From positions 682,001 through 746,000 of the forward strand of contig JARVLF010000006.1 in assembly GCA_030849465.1 (NCBI GenBank): a stretch of DNA of 64,000 bases, in the 5' to 3' direction. The DNA comes from Moesziomyces globuligerus (taxonomy: Eukaryota > Basidiomycota > Ustilaginomycetes > Ustilaginales > Ustilaginaceae). Both the position numbers and the translations under genes were made by a program. This document shows, piece after piece, positions 9,413 to 18,968 of this stretch; the first letter of the stretch is position 1; every line of letters begins with the position of its first letter. The notes below the pieces were generated by a model. It was not told the origin of the DNA and ran no database searches. It saw nothing but the letters and a program-made list of their open reading frames with translations.

Positions 9413-11277
9413 GCGCATGTCCTGCCCATAGAATACATTTCTGTAATGCGTCCCAACTCTTTGACATACATGCACTGATCCTACCAGTCGCTTCTACATC
9501 TCAGCTGAGGATGTTCAAGTGCAGGATCGGCCAGCGTTGATCGAGCTCGGGTGCAGCGGTAGTGGTGAACATCGACACAGCGTGCGAAGAGGAGTGGATT
9601 TGTTACACCCTAGGCCTAACAAAGCTCCAGAAGCTGTGCAGTTCTGGGCCCTAACAAAGTATCGATCTTTTAAGCTGTTGGTTTTGAGCGTTGCTCAAGC
9701 TTCGCTTCCATCGGGAATGGAAGAGGGCGGTCGGAATCGCATTCGGGTTCAGCTTCGGCTGCGCAGCTGAGAGTGAATCCTCGCAGCTCGCATCGTTCTA
9801 TCTTTGACATCCGTTGCTCTGGAGAGCTGCCTGCGTGCGCTCTGCTCGTGCGGCTCAAGCATGGGTCGGATTGCCTTTTTCGGGATGCATGAGCGCCTCG
9901 TACGTCAGACGGGGCTGCTGTGCGACAAGGCCAAGCTGAGGGGCGTACAATCGCAGCTGCAGCAATCATCTGCATGTGCGACTCCACAGCCACCAACCCG
10001 ATTGAAAGCGAGTTGACATCGCAGAACAAGCGAGGTGTTGGGGAAGCGAGAAGGCGGCCCGGATATCGGCTCAGTACCCGAGCGCCTGTAGGTGCGGATC
10101 GTCCACATCGACAAGCACAGCAAAAGAAAGCAGAAGCGGGGCGTCGACCGTGGGATCGCAGTGATCGTGGTCTCGTGGGCAGCAGCGAGCCTGCTCTGTT
10201 CCTGGTGGACGGTGAAACGAGGTCACGTAGCTGCCTTCCTCAGGGTGCAGAGTTTGAGCGCTTCGGGAACGCAGCTCGAGCCAGTGGCCGGCTCTATTGT
10301 AGATCGGATCGCAGAGCAAACAGAATGTGGTCTAGTCTCGCGTGAAGCCAAGTGAACATAAAGAAAGTTGGCATTGAGATGGCGTATGGCTCTAAGTCCT
10401 TGGCGTGCCTCTCCTGATACAGCAAACGAACAACGGAGTCTGGCGACGCCGAGAGCCAGGATCCGAAATCTCGACTCTACCGGCTCTGCATCGAGGCCTT
10501 TCTTCAGGCAGTGCACAGCATCAAACGTGGACGACAGGAGTGCCATTGAAATACCGCTCGTCTTCTGAGAGTCTCGTCTCTGCCTCGCTGAACGTGGCCG
10601 ACGTGCCCGGGTGCAAGTCTTTCAGTCAGGCATGATGCGATGGCAAGGCCCAAAGGAGCCAACATCCATTCGCGTTGTCGGTGCCTGATTCCATGCGAGG
10701 AAAGCGAGGCTAAGCGTCGAATGGAGCCGAGGCGATATATCGCACACGGCGGGTCGGGAGCTTGCGCAGGAATGGGCAGTGCCTCCCGCTCGTCAATGCG
10801 ACCGATTGACTCGGCTGCGCCAAAAAGCACCAACCGAACAGGCAGATGCACGCGAGCTTCCCCGTGCCTCCCGAGCAGAAGCTCGCTCGCCCACAGCAAG
10901 GGTGCCTCTGCCAACGCGGGTACGAGGCGCTACACGACAACAACACCGTGCATACTCAAAAAAGCACAATTCAAACTCAGATGTGCCACTGCATACCAGC
11001 ACACGCATCCTTTGCCGCTCCTTTGTCGCACAAGAGCTTCACCACGGAGCATATCTCTGTGCAAACCTGCTTTGCGAGAGGCGCCGCCATCTGCCCTGCG
11101 CCCAGCTGCACGCTGTGCAGGCTGCAAAACTTGGCACGAGTAGGTGTGCTCCAGGATGCGCACTCCATATATACCTTGCAACCTGTAGAGGCACCCCTGG
11201 GTTTCACCTTCGAGTCCCAACCTCGTCGACCATCGTCTATACGTCTTTGTCCCTCCAACCACGTCTTCGTATCCATC
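9413..11277. other. Long intergenic region, no gene recognised
   Basis: Nothing coding is convincing in these 1.9 kb. CCTAACAAAG occurs twice in the first 250 bp (9615-9624 and 9649-9658), next to the second copy of TGTTACACCCTAG at 9601. The right end is the promoter of the secreted protein gene, with a TATA-like CCATATATACC at about 11164-11174, about 105 bp before its ATG. Confidence 0.4.
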
Positions 11278-11957
11278 ATGAAGTTCTTCGCTTCTCTGCT
11301 CCTGCTCGCGCTCGCCGCTATCGTGGCTGTCTCGGCCTCCCCGCAGCCCACCGCGGCACCTAAGATCGAGAAGAGGCAGGGTAAGTGTTATCTCAGAGCA
11401 TGTTCTCAGCACGGATCGGTCCTCCAGAAAGCTGACCGTATGTGCCGATCTTTTTGTTCCACGCAATCGTCTCTGTGGCTTTGCTAGGTTTCGACCCCTA
11501 CAACACGGCGCAGTACACCAACCCGGCGGCGCTTGGGTCGCTGTCCAGCTTCCTCGCCTCGCAGTTCGGCGCGATCAGCGGCATGTCGCTTGACCCCAGC
11601 TACTCGTCGTTCATCTCATCCGGACGGGCCGAGGCCAACTCGTACCTTTCGCTCGCCTCGTCGATCGCTGCCAACGGTGGCGCCAAAAACTCGGACCTGA
11701 GCTCGGTCCTTGCCTCGCTCACCGCGACCCTGACCGGCAACGGCCAGAACAACGGCATGGGCAACACGGGCGCCAACAGTGGCCAGAACAACGGTCAGGG
11801 CAACAGTGGCGGCTCGGTGGCTTCGGCCGCCTCCTCTGCCTTCAGCTCGGCGACCGCCAATGCTGCCATGGGCACCACTTTCCAGCTTCCCGCCTACATC
11901 GCTGGTATGGTCGGTTGCACCTTCGTCGCCGCCCTCGCCGGTGCCTTTGTCCTCTAG
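11278..11957 (+). CDS. Secreted, probably GPI-anchored cell-surface protein
   Basis: Two exons, 11278-11380 and 11488-11957 (phase 1; donor GTAAGT, branch point GCTGACC, acceptor CTAG), give 190 aa. The N-terminus is a clear signal peptide (residues 1-20, ending near 'VSAS'). It is followed by a short propeptide ending in the dibasic 'EKR', a likely Kex2 site, so the mature chain would begin 'QGFDPYNTAQYTN'. The body is rich in Ser, Ala and Asn, with an 'NGQNNGMGNTGANSGQNNGQ' low-complexity repeat near residue 140. The C-terminus is a hydrophobic tail ('AGMVGCTFVAALAGAFVL') after small residues, fitting a GPI-attachment signal. No enzymatic domain is seen. A wall or matrix role is inferred only from this architecture. 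Confidence 0.7.
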
Positions 11958-12506
11958 ACACGAGCAGTGCCGTAAATCCACCCCGAAATCAATCCCATAA
12001 TGTGCGCTGCATTCTGTCTTGGACCGTGGTGGAATCAACACCAAGCTGCGCGACTCTGCGGACTCGACTAGGGCAGGGAAGTCGCGAAAATTGGGAAGTC
12101 GCGAAGTCTATCGAGTACTGTACTGACAAGTACAGCCTTGCCGTCCTCAGCTTGTGATCTGAGTGTTCTGCGCTGGGTGCTCTGGATCGCGAGGCGTAAG
12201 GGTCTGCCAACGAGAGGGGGCAAGGCTGCGCGCCGAGGGCGAGCGAGGCATGTCACTCGCACCTGGCAGGCTTCGGGACTCGGAAGTGGTCGCACTCTTC
12301 TTGGTGCTGTCTGAGCACCAAAAATGAAGCCTGAAGAGACCGCTCTGCGGACGTGATTTCAAAGCCTCCACAATTCTCATCACCAAAAAGTGTCGGACAG
12401 ATTGAGATCACGACCAAGCAGTGCTCACTCCACTCACAAGCTCGCATCGAACTTCCAACACTGCCGTCGTGCTATCGGCGCACTTTCCGTCATAGCATTT
12501 GCAATC
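11958..12506. other. Intergenic region with a short direct repeat
   Basis: No gene is seen. GGGAAGTCGCGAA occurs twice, at 12076-12088 and 12093-12105. The right part is the promoter of the next gene, without a clear TATA box. Confidence 0.35.
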
Positions 12507-13316
12507 ATGGCTCTGCATGCGGTGCCTCGGACAGCTATCCGGGCCGGCAATCTGCGGAGCGCTTTTGTGGAAAGCTATGCTGCCTCGCGCTCTGCATTCG
12601 TGACACGCACTTCAGCCAGGGTCAATGGGACAGGCTGTTCGAGACCATCAAGCTCAACCGCAAGACTTGGCCAACAGGCTCATGTCGCCTATCCGTGGAT
12701 GCTTCGAGCCACTCGCAGCTTCAGCTCCACGGCTCGGACCCAAGACAGCGCTTCAGGTCGTACCACGGCGAAAGACCCCGAGCCGCAAACGGGGCTTTAC
12801 TACCACCCTACCGAGATCAGCGTGGCCCGAGGACCAGGCAAGTCAGCTGAGACTGTGCAAGGCTGGGCTGTCTCTTTTCTCGCTCAGCCTTCCGCGAACG
12901 ATGATGCAGCCATCGCCTACATCTTGCCGACGACGGATGCGTCATCGCAGGACTCGGAGCCTGGCGACTTTATCCGAGCGAATCCGGACAGGATACGCAT
13001 CAATCCGGCGGGCTGGAAGATCATGCACGATGTGCTCAAGAACGATGTGGTGCCCAACGACGACCTGCTCAAGTTCGAGGCGTCCACGAGGGAGAGTGGC
13101 TGGGCGCATCTGACGGATCTCCGACATCCGCTTATGCCTGGCCGCATCGCGACGCCGGAAAACATCATCGCGTCCGTCGCCTTCACCGAAGGCACGCTCA
13201 ACGTGGAAAGCTACGAGATCAACAACTCCTACAGGCTGGTCACGGGCTACGAAGGTCCCATCCAGATGGCCGACAGCTGGCTCGAGAAGCTTCGCCGACG
13301 ATTCGAGCAGCTCTAG
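12507..13316 (+). CDS. Conserved-looking protein of unknown function, probable mitochondrial import
   Basis: I do not recognise this protein. From the ATG at 12507 it is 269 aa; the frame is open from 12390 and an ATG there would add 39 residues. The first 80 residues are rich in Arg, Ser and Ala, lack acidic residues apart from one Glu, and end in 'RATRSFSSTART', which reads as a mitochondrial presequence with a cleavage site. The rest is a compact, non-repetitive, globular-looking domain with motifs such as 'IRINPAGWKIMHDVLKNDVV' and 'GYEGPIQMADSWLEKLRRRF'. No cofactor motif, membrane segment or cysteine cluster is visible. Strong coding bias and lack of repeats support a real gene. Confidence 0.65.
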   Translation: MALHAVPRTAIRAGNLRSAFVESYAASRSAFVTRTSARVNGTGCSRPSSSTARLGQQAHVAYPWMLRATRSFSSTARTQDSASGRTTAKDPEPQTGLYYHPTEISVARGPGKSAETVQGWAVSFLAQPSANDDAAIAYILPTTDASSQDSEPGDFIRANPDRIRINPAGWKIMHDVLKNDVVPNDDLLKFEASTRESGWAHLTDLRHPLMPGRIATPENIIASVAFTEGTLNVESYEINNSYRLVTGYEGPIQMADSWLEKLRRRFEQL

Positions 13317-14780
13317 CTCTGTTGCCACGTCGTCCCAGCGGTAAGATCATACGAGAGGCGGGCCGTCGCATCGCAAAGCTGAATCTCATTCTCGTGCCGA
13401 CTGCTGGCTCGACTGTGCGAGTTTCCACCACGAGCAAAGTTCGGCTCGAAAGGTTTCCGCGTGACGTTGAAGAGAGGCTGCAACAGATTGTTACTCAATC
13501 GCTCCGCGGAGCGTGATGTAAAGGACACAGTTTTGCTCTGAGAAAAGATCCGTCGGGCCACATTGAAGAGGCTGGTGGAGTCCGAAGGGAACCGCTGCAC
13601 GCTGTGCTGCAAACTTCGCATTTGTTAGATTAGGGTCAGTCCCCAATTCCTCGGCAGACGAGGAGATACTCAGCGCCGGTGGTAACCAGGGCAGTGAAAT
13701 TCTTCCCGCCGCTCCTCGGAGGCTTGGCTCACGCGGGGGAAGCGCAGCAGGAACAAGAACAATTAGTTACCCCACATTCCATAGCATCAGAGTGAAACAT
13801 CCACAATGATCCACGATGGAGCACCACCGATACCCAATCGGCTCTTCCGTCTGGCTCCTTCGCAGGCTATGTGGACTCATCTCTTGCAATCCAAGGCTTA
13901 GCGCTACAGATGCTGAGCTCGGACCTACCGTCTGAGGCGACTCGGCTCGACCATGGAACTTCCGAACGACATGCAAGAGCCGTGCGGCGCCTTCACAGTC
14001 ACGATGAGTGATAATCGCTTCATTGGGATCTGCTTTGCCAGTGGTTCGGGGTCACATCACGTCCGGCCGTGCCGAGAGAAGCCAAAGGCGGTGTTCCACC
14101 TGTCATGAAGCTTGCCAAGCGATGGACAGACGTGCAGGCACGCTTCAGGGCTTGAGGTCGCCGCCGCGATTCCCACGCCCACTCAGCCCGGTGGAGGGGA
14201 ACGGGCGGCAAGCGGAACGGCGTATCGCGCATTTCGGTCGCCTCCAGATGATCACGCGCCTGCACGGACAGGGCCCGACCAACACGGCGGTCACCATCGG
14301 CTAGCCAGGAGACCTCTTAGCGTGCAGCACCACGCGCCACACCACACTGCCAAGATGCATGCGCTCCTCCGACCCGCTCGCTTCGCATGCTTCTGTCACG
14401 ACTGATTTGTAGCATCGCAACACGTTTACGCGGCGAAGCTGCTCAGGGCTGCCCTGAGGACAGTGCAAAGACATTGTGACGGCGCATCCGCTCACCTGCT
14501 TGAGCCGCCCTGAAGCCGTGCCAGACCCTTATTAAGCCTCAAGCTTCCTCGCTCAAGCTCAGCGTGGCCCCCAGCTTCCTGCAGTCCTCGTGTGGAGTTG
14601 CTCCGAGACACCTATCCGTTCCGTTCTGGCCGCTCATTCTCACCCGTCCAGACAACACCTCGTTTTCCTCGACGACGTCGAGACAGAGAGTTGGTCGTGA
14701 CCCCTTCCTTGCCAGCTCACACTCAATCTCTCGGTTGGCCAAACGCTCAAGTGACAGCCTCGAGCGTAACCCTCGACAGG
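13317..14780. other. Intergenic region, P450 promoter at right end
   Basis: No gene is supported in these 1.46 kb; the open frames are short and lack signals. The right end carries TATTAAG near 14531, about 250 bp before the P450 start, and C/T-rich leader sequence. Confidence 0.35.
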
Positions 14781-16523
14781 ATGCCTGCCTTCACCACGTT
14801 TGGTGCGGCTGGCTCGACGCCCAAGCACATTGATCTGCGCTCGGACAATGCGTACGTCCAGTATGCATTCGATCTGACCAATGCCGTTGTGGACCGAGTC
14901 GGGCTGGTGCTGCCTTTGGTCAGTCTGGCTCTGCTTTTCCTGACCATCAAGTACCACAATCGCGTCATCTTTTCCAAGCCGCCCCGAAAGGAGCTCTACT
15001 ACCCACCTGCGATGCCCCTCATCGGACACACTCTCGAGGCCATGAGACGCAACAATAGCGGCATTCTCGACTGGTTCCTCGAAAAGGCTCGCGAGACTCC
15101 CATTGGCTTTTCCTTGTCGATCGCTGGCACTGGCACCGGTCAGATGCATGTCGTTCACAGGCCCGAGTACATCGAATACGTCCAGAAGACCAACTTTGAC
15201 AACTACGAGAAGGGCCAGGAGTTCAAGAGACGCTTCCTCGACCTTCTCGGCCAGAACGGCATCTTCAACTCGGACGGCCATGTGTGGAAGGCGCAGCGCA
15301 AGATGGCATCGCACATCTTCTCGGTCTACCAGTTCCGCACCTGGGTCCAGACGGTCGTGCACCGCGAGCTCGACAGCGTCGTCGGCATCCTTGACGCTCT
15401 GACCGAAGGCAAGTCGGCCGCCAACCCGGCTACGCTGCTGCTGCCCGACCTCTTCTTCCGCTACACGCTCTCCTCGTTCGGCAAGATGGCCTTCGGCTCG
15501 GACATGGATTGTCTCAGCGCGGACCCGAGCTGCTTGCACCGCGAGGTCGAGTTCTCCACCGCCTTTGACTTTGTGCAGATGGTGATCGACAAGCGCTTCC
15601 GCCTGCCCTTCTGGCAGATCGTCGAGCGCTTTTCGTCCGAGGGCAGGAAGAACGCGAGGATGGTCAAGAAGATCAATGACTTCTCGGTCACCATCATCGA
15701 GGAGCGTCTGCGCGAGCGAGCTGCAGGCATTCAGAAGGAGAAGAAGACGTCCGACGGCAAGGAGGGCAAGGATCTGCTCGACTTATTCATGGACGTGACG
15801 ACGGATCGCGAGGACCTCATTTCGGTCGTGCTCAACTTCATCATCGCCGGTCGCGACACTACCGCCCAGGGCCTCTCGTGGCTCTTCTACGAGCTGATGA
15901 AGCAGCCCGAGCACGTGGACGAGATCCGCAAGGAAGTGCGAAGCGTCCTCGGCGAGGCGGACGGAAGCACCCGTAAGCTCGACTACGACACGGCCAAGGA
16001 CCTCGTCTTCACTCAGGCTTGCTTCAACGAGGCCATCCGCCTTCACCCGCCTGTTCCCAAGAACGGCAAGCGCGCCATCAAGGACGACGTGATCATCCCG
16101 CAGGGCCCCACGGCCGCTGGCCTGCCTCCGCTCAGGATCTACGCCGGCGAGCTGCTCTCGTGGTCCGACTGGGTTATTGCGAGGAACCCGGATGTGTGGG
16201 GCCCCGATTGCTGCGAGTTCAATCCGTACCGCTTCATCGAGACGAGCAAGGCGGCCGACGGCACCGAGACGCGCAGCCTCAGGAACTACGGACAGTGGAA
16301 GTTCCACGTCTTCAACGGTGGGCCGCGCCTGTGCCTCGGCATGACGCTCGCCAACTACGAGGCGCTCAGCATGGTGGCCGCCGTCATCGACCGATACCAG
16401 TTCGGTTGGGGTAGCAAGGCGCAGGGTCAGACGGCTGACTGGCCGCTCAAGTACCTGACGTCGGTCACGCACCCGTGCCAGATGTACACGGCCACCGTTG
16501 TCCGCCACGAGGATGCCGCGTGA
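14781..16523 (+). CDS. Cytochrome P450 monooxygenase, membrane-anchored
   Basis: This is a 580-aa single-exon P450 with one N-terminal membrane anchor (about residues 38-57, 'VGLVLPLVSLALLFLTI'), so an ER enzyme. The I-helix oxygen-binding motif 'AGRDTT' lies at 356-361, ExxR 'EAIR' at 417-420, and the heme loop 'FNGGPRLCLG' at 511-520, with the cysteine ligand at 518. All key residues are intact. The overall pattern ('LFMDVTTDREDLISVVLNFIIAGRDTTAQ', in parts) resembles fungal fatty-acid/alkane hydroxylases of the CYP52/CYP63/CYP4-like group. A fatty-acid terminal hydroxylase is therefore the best guess. The ATG at 14781 places the anchor properly; the frame is open 63 codons further upstream with no supporting signal. 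Confidence 0.88.
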   Translation: MPAFTTFGAAGSTPKHIDLRSDNAYVQYAFDLTNAVVDRVGLVLPLVSLALLFLTIKYHNRVIFSKPPRKELYYPPAMPLIGHTLEAMRRNNSGILDWFLEKARETPIGFSLSIAGTGTGQMHVVHRPEYIEYVQKTNFDNYEKGQEFKRRFLDLLGQNGIFNSDGHVWKAQRKMASHIFSVYQFRTWVQTVVHRELDSVVGILDALTEGKSAANPATLLLPDLFFRYTLSSFGKMAFGSDMDCLSADPSCLHREVEFSTAFDFVQMVIDKRFRLPFWQIVERFSSEGRKNARMVKKINDFSVTIIEERLRERAAGIQKEKKTSDGKEGKDLLDLFMDVTTDREDLISVVLNFIIAGRDTTAQGLSWLFYELMKQPEHVDEIRKEVRSVLGEADGSTRKLDYDTAKDLVFTQACFNEAIRLHPPVPKNGKRAIKDDVIIPQGPTAAGLPPLRIYAGELLSWSDWVIARNPDVWGPDCCEFNPYRFIETSKAADGTETRSLRNYGQWKFHVFNGGPRLCLGMTLANYEALSMVAAVIDRYQFGWGSKAQGQTADWPLKYLTSVTHPCQMYTATVVRHEDAA

Positions 16524-17248
16524 ACAGCCGAATCCACCGATACCATTGTTACTTTTCTGCGCTGTCCGTTTGCAATGTCGCGTAGCTTCTCTGTTGCTTT
16601 TGTACGCTCTCGTAGTGATCGATGACTTCGGCCCAGCGTGCGGTGCTTTTCGGACCGAAAGTCGGGTTGGCGGTGGTAGCAGAAGGAGAGACGCGGATTA
16701 CGAGCGTGGGTTGAAGGTACACGAGAGCTGTGCTATGGTGTTGGCATGTGTTGAGCCGGATTTGTGGGTCGGGATAATTGAATGTCCCGTGACGAATGCG
16801 CCGGGATTCGTGTGCCGATGAGCTGCAAGGATGGCCGCTGACGGGCTGCTCGGTGGGTTGTGACGAAGCCTGGGGGGCATGTTGAGCGGCGAGACTTCGG
16901 AGGCGTTTGGGGGACCAAAACGAGGGTTCGGCGACGGTGAATTTGAACGCCGATGCAGAGCAAACACGCCGATTGCGAGGCAAAAAAAGCGCGGGGGACA
17001 GGTTTGGCCGCGCCAAACAACGCTGTCCTTTCCCCCCGTAGTCTTGAGCTGGCCGAGGCCTGCGGTGAGGTTCGGTGGTATGTCGGTTATGGCCCAGGTC
17101 GGTGCCGGTGAACTTGATGCCCGTCCTTCAACCCCGCGATGCCCCCTCGTGACTTGTGCTTTGTGTACGCATGGCCTTTCCTCCGGATGGATATATATCT
17201 TAGCCTCTTCGTCCTGAGCGGCGTCTGTTCTCGACAACGATATCAACG
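16524..17248. promoter_or_regulatory. Upstream region of the GIG2-type gene
   Basis: No gene is seen. A TATA element (GGATATATATC) lies at about 17187-17197, roughly 55 bp before the ATG at 17249. The palindrome TTTCGGACCGAAA at 16648-16660 carries the core TCGGACCGA, also present in both divergent promoters of the GlcNAc cluster. Confidence 0.45.
16650..16658. promoter_or_regulatory. TCGGNCCGA palindrome, copy 1
   Basis: TCGGACCGA, within the longer palindrome TTTCGGACCGAAA, about 590 bp upstream of the DUF1479/GIG2-type gene. It contains CGG and CCG triplets in inverted arrangement, as Zn2Cys6 regulators often recognise. Copies 2 and 3 are at 28567 and 32781. Confidence 0.4.
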
Positions 17249-18847
17249 ATGTACGGGATGCTTCGAACTGCCACGCGCTCGGGCGCGAGCCTGCGAACGC
17301 TCGCTGCCACTCGCATGTTCACTACGTCGCCGCGGTACTTGCGGCCGGCCGTGGAGTCGGTTTCCTCCAGCATGGCTCCGCCACCGCCTCCCTCGGCCAA
17401 GGTCGGCAAGGGCGAGGGTACGATCGCCTCTGTCTTTGCCACGCTCTCGGGAGGCACGTTGGAAGACGCGCTGCCGGATCGATTTGCCGACCTCAAGCGA
17501 TCGCTCATCACGTCGCCATCGCATGCCGAACACCTACAAGCAACGTGGCGCAGCGTCCTCTCTGCGCTCTCGGCGCGCGTGGCCGAGACGGAACGCCTCG
17601 GCGGAGCCTCGATCCCCGAAGTCACCTTTCCCTCGAGTCCGGACGTAGGACCGCTGAGCAGCTGGACGGACGCAAACACCTTTGCTGCCATCCAGCAGCG
17701 CGGCGTTGCAGTGATCCGCAACGTCATCCCCGCCGACCAGGTGCTGGCGTGGAAGGAAGACATCAAAGCCTACGCGGCGAGGAACCACGCAAGAGGATTC
17801 CCGGACGATAACCCGCAGGTTTACGAGCTCTACTGGACACCGGCGCAACAGGCGGCGCGAACGCACCCGAACCTGCTGACCACATCGGAGCGATTTCTGC
17901 AGCTCTTCCACCAACCCGACCCGCACTCGGACCTCGGTGTTGACCGAGCGGCGGTGCTGGGCCAGCCACTCAACTACTGCGATCGGCTGAGGATCCGGCA
18001 GCCGGGCGATGCCAAGTTCGCGCTGGGCGCGCACATCGATGGGGGCGGAGTGGAGAGGTGGGAGTGCGACAACTTCCGCGGGCTGTGGTCGTCGATCCTG
18101 GAGGAGGGCAAGCAGTGGAGGCAGCACGACCCGTGGTCTCTGGGTGCCAACGGCGAACGAATGACAGCCAAGACCGATATGTACGATGGTCCGGGTCAGT
18201 GCGCCGTTTTCCGTCCGCTGCAGGGATGGCTCTCGATGTCGACGACGCGCGCGGGCGAAGGAACGCTCAAGGTGCTGCCGTTCCTGCTGGAGTCGACGGC
18301 GTACATTGTGCTGCGGCCGTTCTTCCATCCGATCGTACCGCGAGCACAGTGTGGCACCGAAGCGCAGTATCTGAGTGCGGACAACTGGGTCTTGGATACC
18401 TCGCGACGCTTCCCCGGCTGTAGCCTCGGTCACAATATCGAACTCTCGCCCGAAACCCACCCGCACCTGGCGCTGGACAAGACCATGACCAGCATCCCCC
18501 ACGTCGAACCGGGAGATATGGTCCTCTGGCACTGCGACGCCGTGCATTCGGTCGAAAACACCCACCGCGGTCAGACGGATAGCAGTGTCCTCTACATCCC
18601 CGCCATCCCAACCACCAAGGTCAACTGGTCCTACATCATGGCCCAGCGCCAGTGCTTCCAGCGCGGCGTCCCCCCTCCCGACTTCCCCGGTGGCAAGGGC
18701 GAATCCGACGCCCAGGGAAGAGCAACCCCAGAAGAAGTCACCGGCCAAAAGGCCCGCACAAGCCTCGGCCTGCAAAAGCTCACCATCGACCCCGCAACCT
18801 CCCCCTCCGAACGCGCGCTCCTCGAATGGTGCAACGCACAGCTCTAG
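17249..18847 (+). CDS. DUF1479 (YbiU/GIG2-type) Fe(II)/2-oxoglutarate-like dioxygenase
   Basis: This is a 532-aa single-exon protein. The DUF1479 domain covers most of residues 90-530, with 'GVAVIRNVI', 'LNYCDRLRIRQPGD', and 'LGAHIDGGGVERW', which supplies an H-x-D pair. Later come 'GPGQCAVFRPLQGWLS', 'HVEPGDMVLWHCDAVHSVE' with the distal His, and 'VLYIPAIPTTKVNW'. The fold belongs to the cupin-like iron/2-oxoglutarate oxygenases; the substrate is unknown. In Candida albicans the DUF1479 protein GIG2 is named for induction by N-acetylglucosamine. The GlcNAc genes 9-16 kb downstream make that link attractive here. The N-terminus ('RTLAATRMFTTSPRYLRP') looks like a mitochondrial presequence; ATGs at codons 23 and 42 are alternative starts. 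Confidence 0.78.
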   Translation: MYGMLRTATRSGASLRTLAATRMFTTSPRYLRPAVESVSSSMAPPPPPSAKVGKGEGTIASVFATLSGGTLEDALPDRFADLKRSLITSPSHAEHLQATWRSVLSALSARVAETERLGGASIPEVTFPSSPDVGPLSSWTDANTFAAIQQRGVAVIRNVIPADQVLAWKEDIKAYAARNHARGFPDDNPQVYELYWTPAQQAARTHPNLLTTSERFLQLFHQPDPHSDLGVDRAAVLGQPLNYCDRLRIRQPGDAKFALGAHIDGGGVERWECDNFRGLWSSILEEGKQWRQHDPWSLGANGERMTAKTDMYDGPGQCAVFRPLQGWLSMSTTRAGEGTLKVLPFLLESTAYIVLRPFFHPIVPRAQCGTEAQYLSADNWVLDTSRRFPGCSLGHNIELSPETHPHLALDKTMTSIPHVEPGDMVLWHCDAVHSVENTHRGQTDSSVLYIPAIPTTKVNWSYIMAQRQCFQRGVPPPDFPGGKGESDAQGRATPEEVTGQKARTSLGLQKLTIDPATSPSERALLEWCNAQL

Positions 18848-18968
18848 CCAGTCTCTCTTCCGCAATACCAAGACCACCCTTGCTAGGACTGCCGTTGTTG
18901 GATGAAAGTGTGATGTTGCAAATCTACCGTACATTTGAAAGGGATCGTTTCGATGGGGGAAGGCGGTT

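Noticed and set aside
8258..9475. 405-codon minus-strand frame covering APS kinase
   Set aside because: Antisense shadow of APS kinase plus promoter sequence.
8380..9613. TGTTACACCCTAG on both sides of APS kinase as a possible mobile-element border
   Set aside because: A 13-bp match between two points is expected many times by chance in 64 kb, and no inverted repeats or transposase are present.
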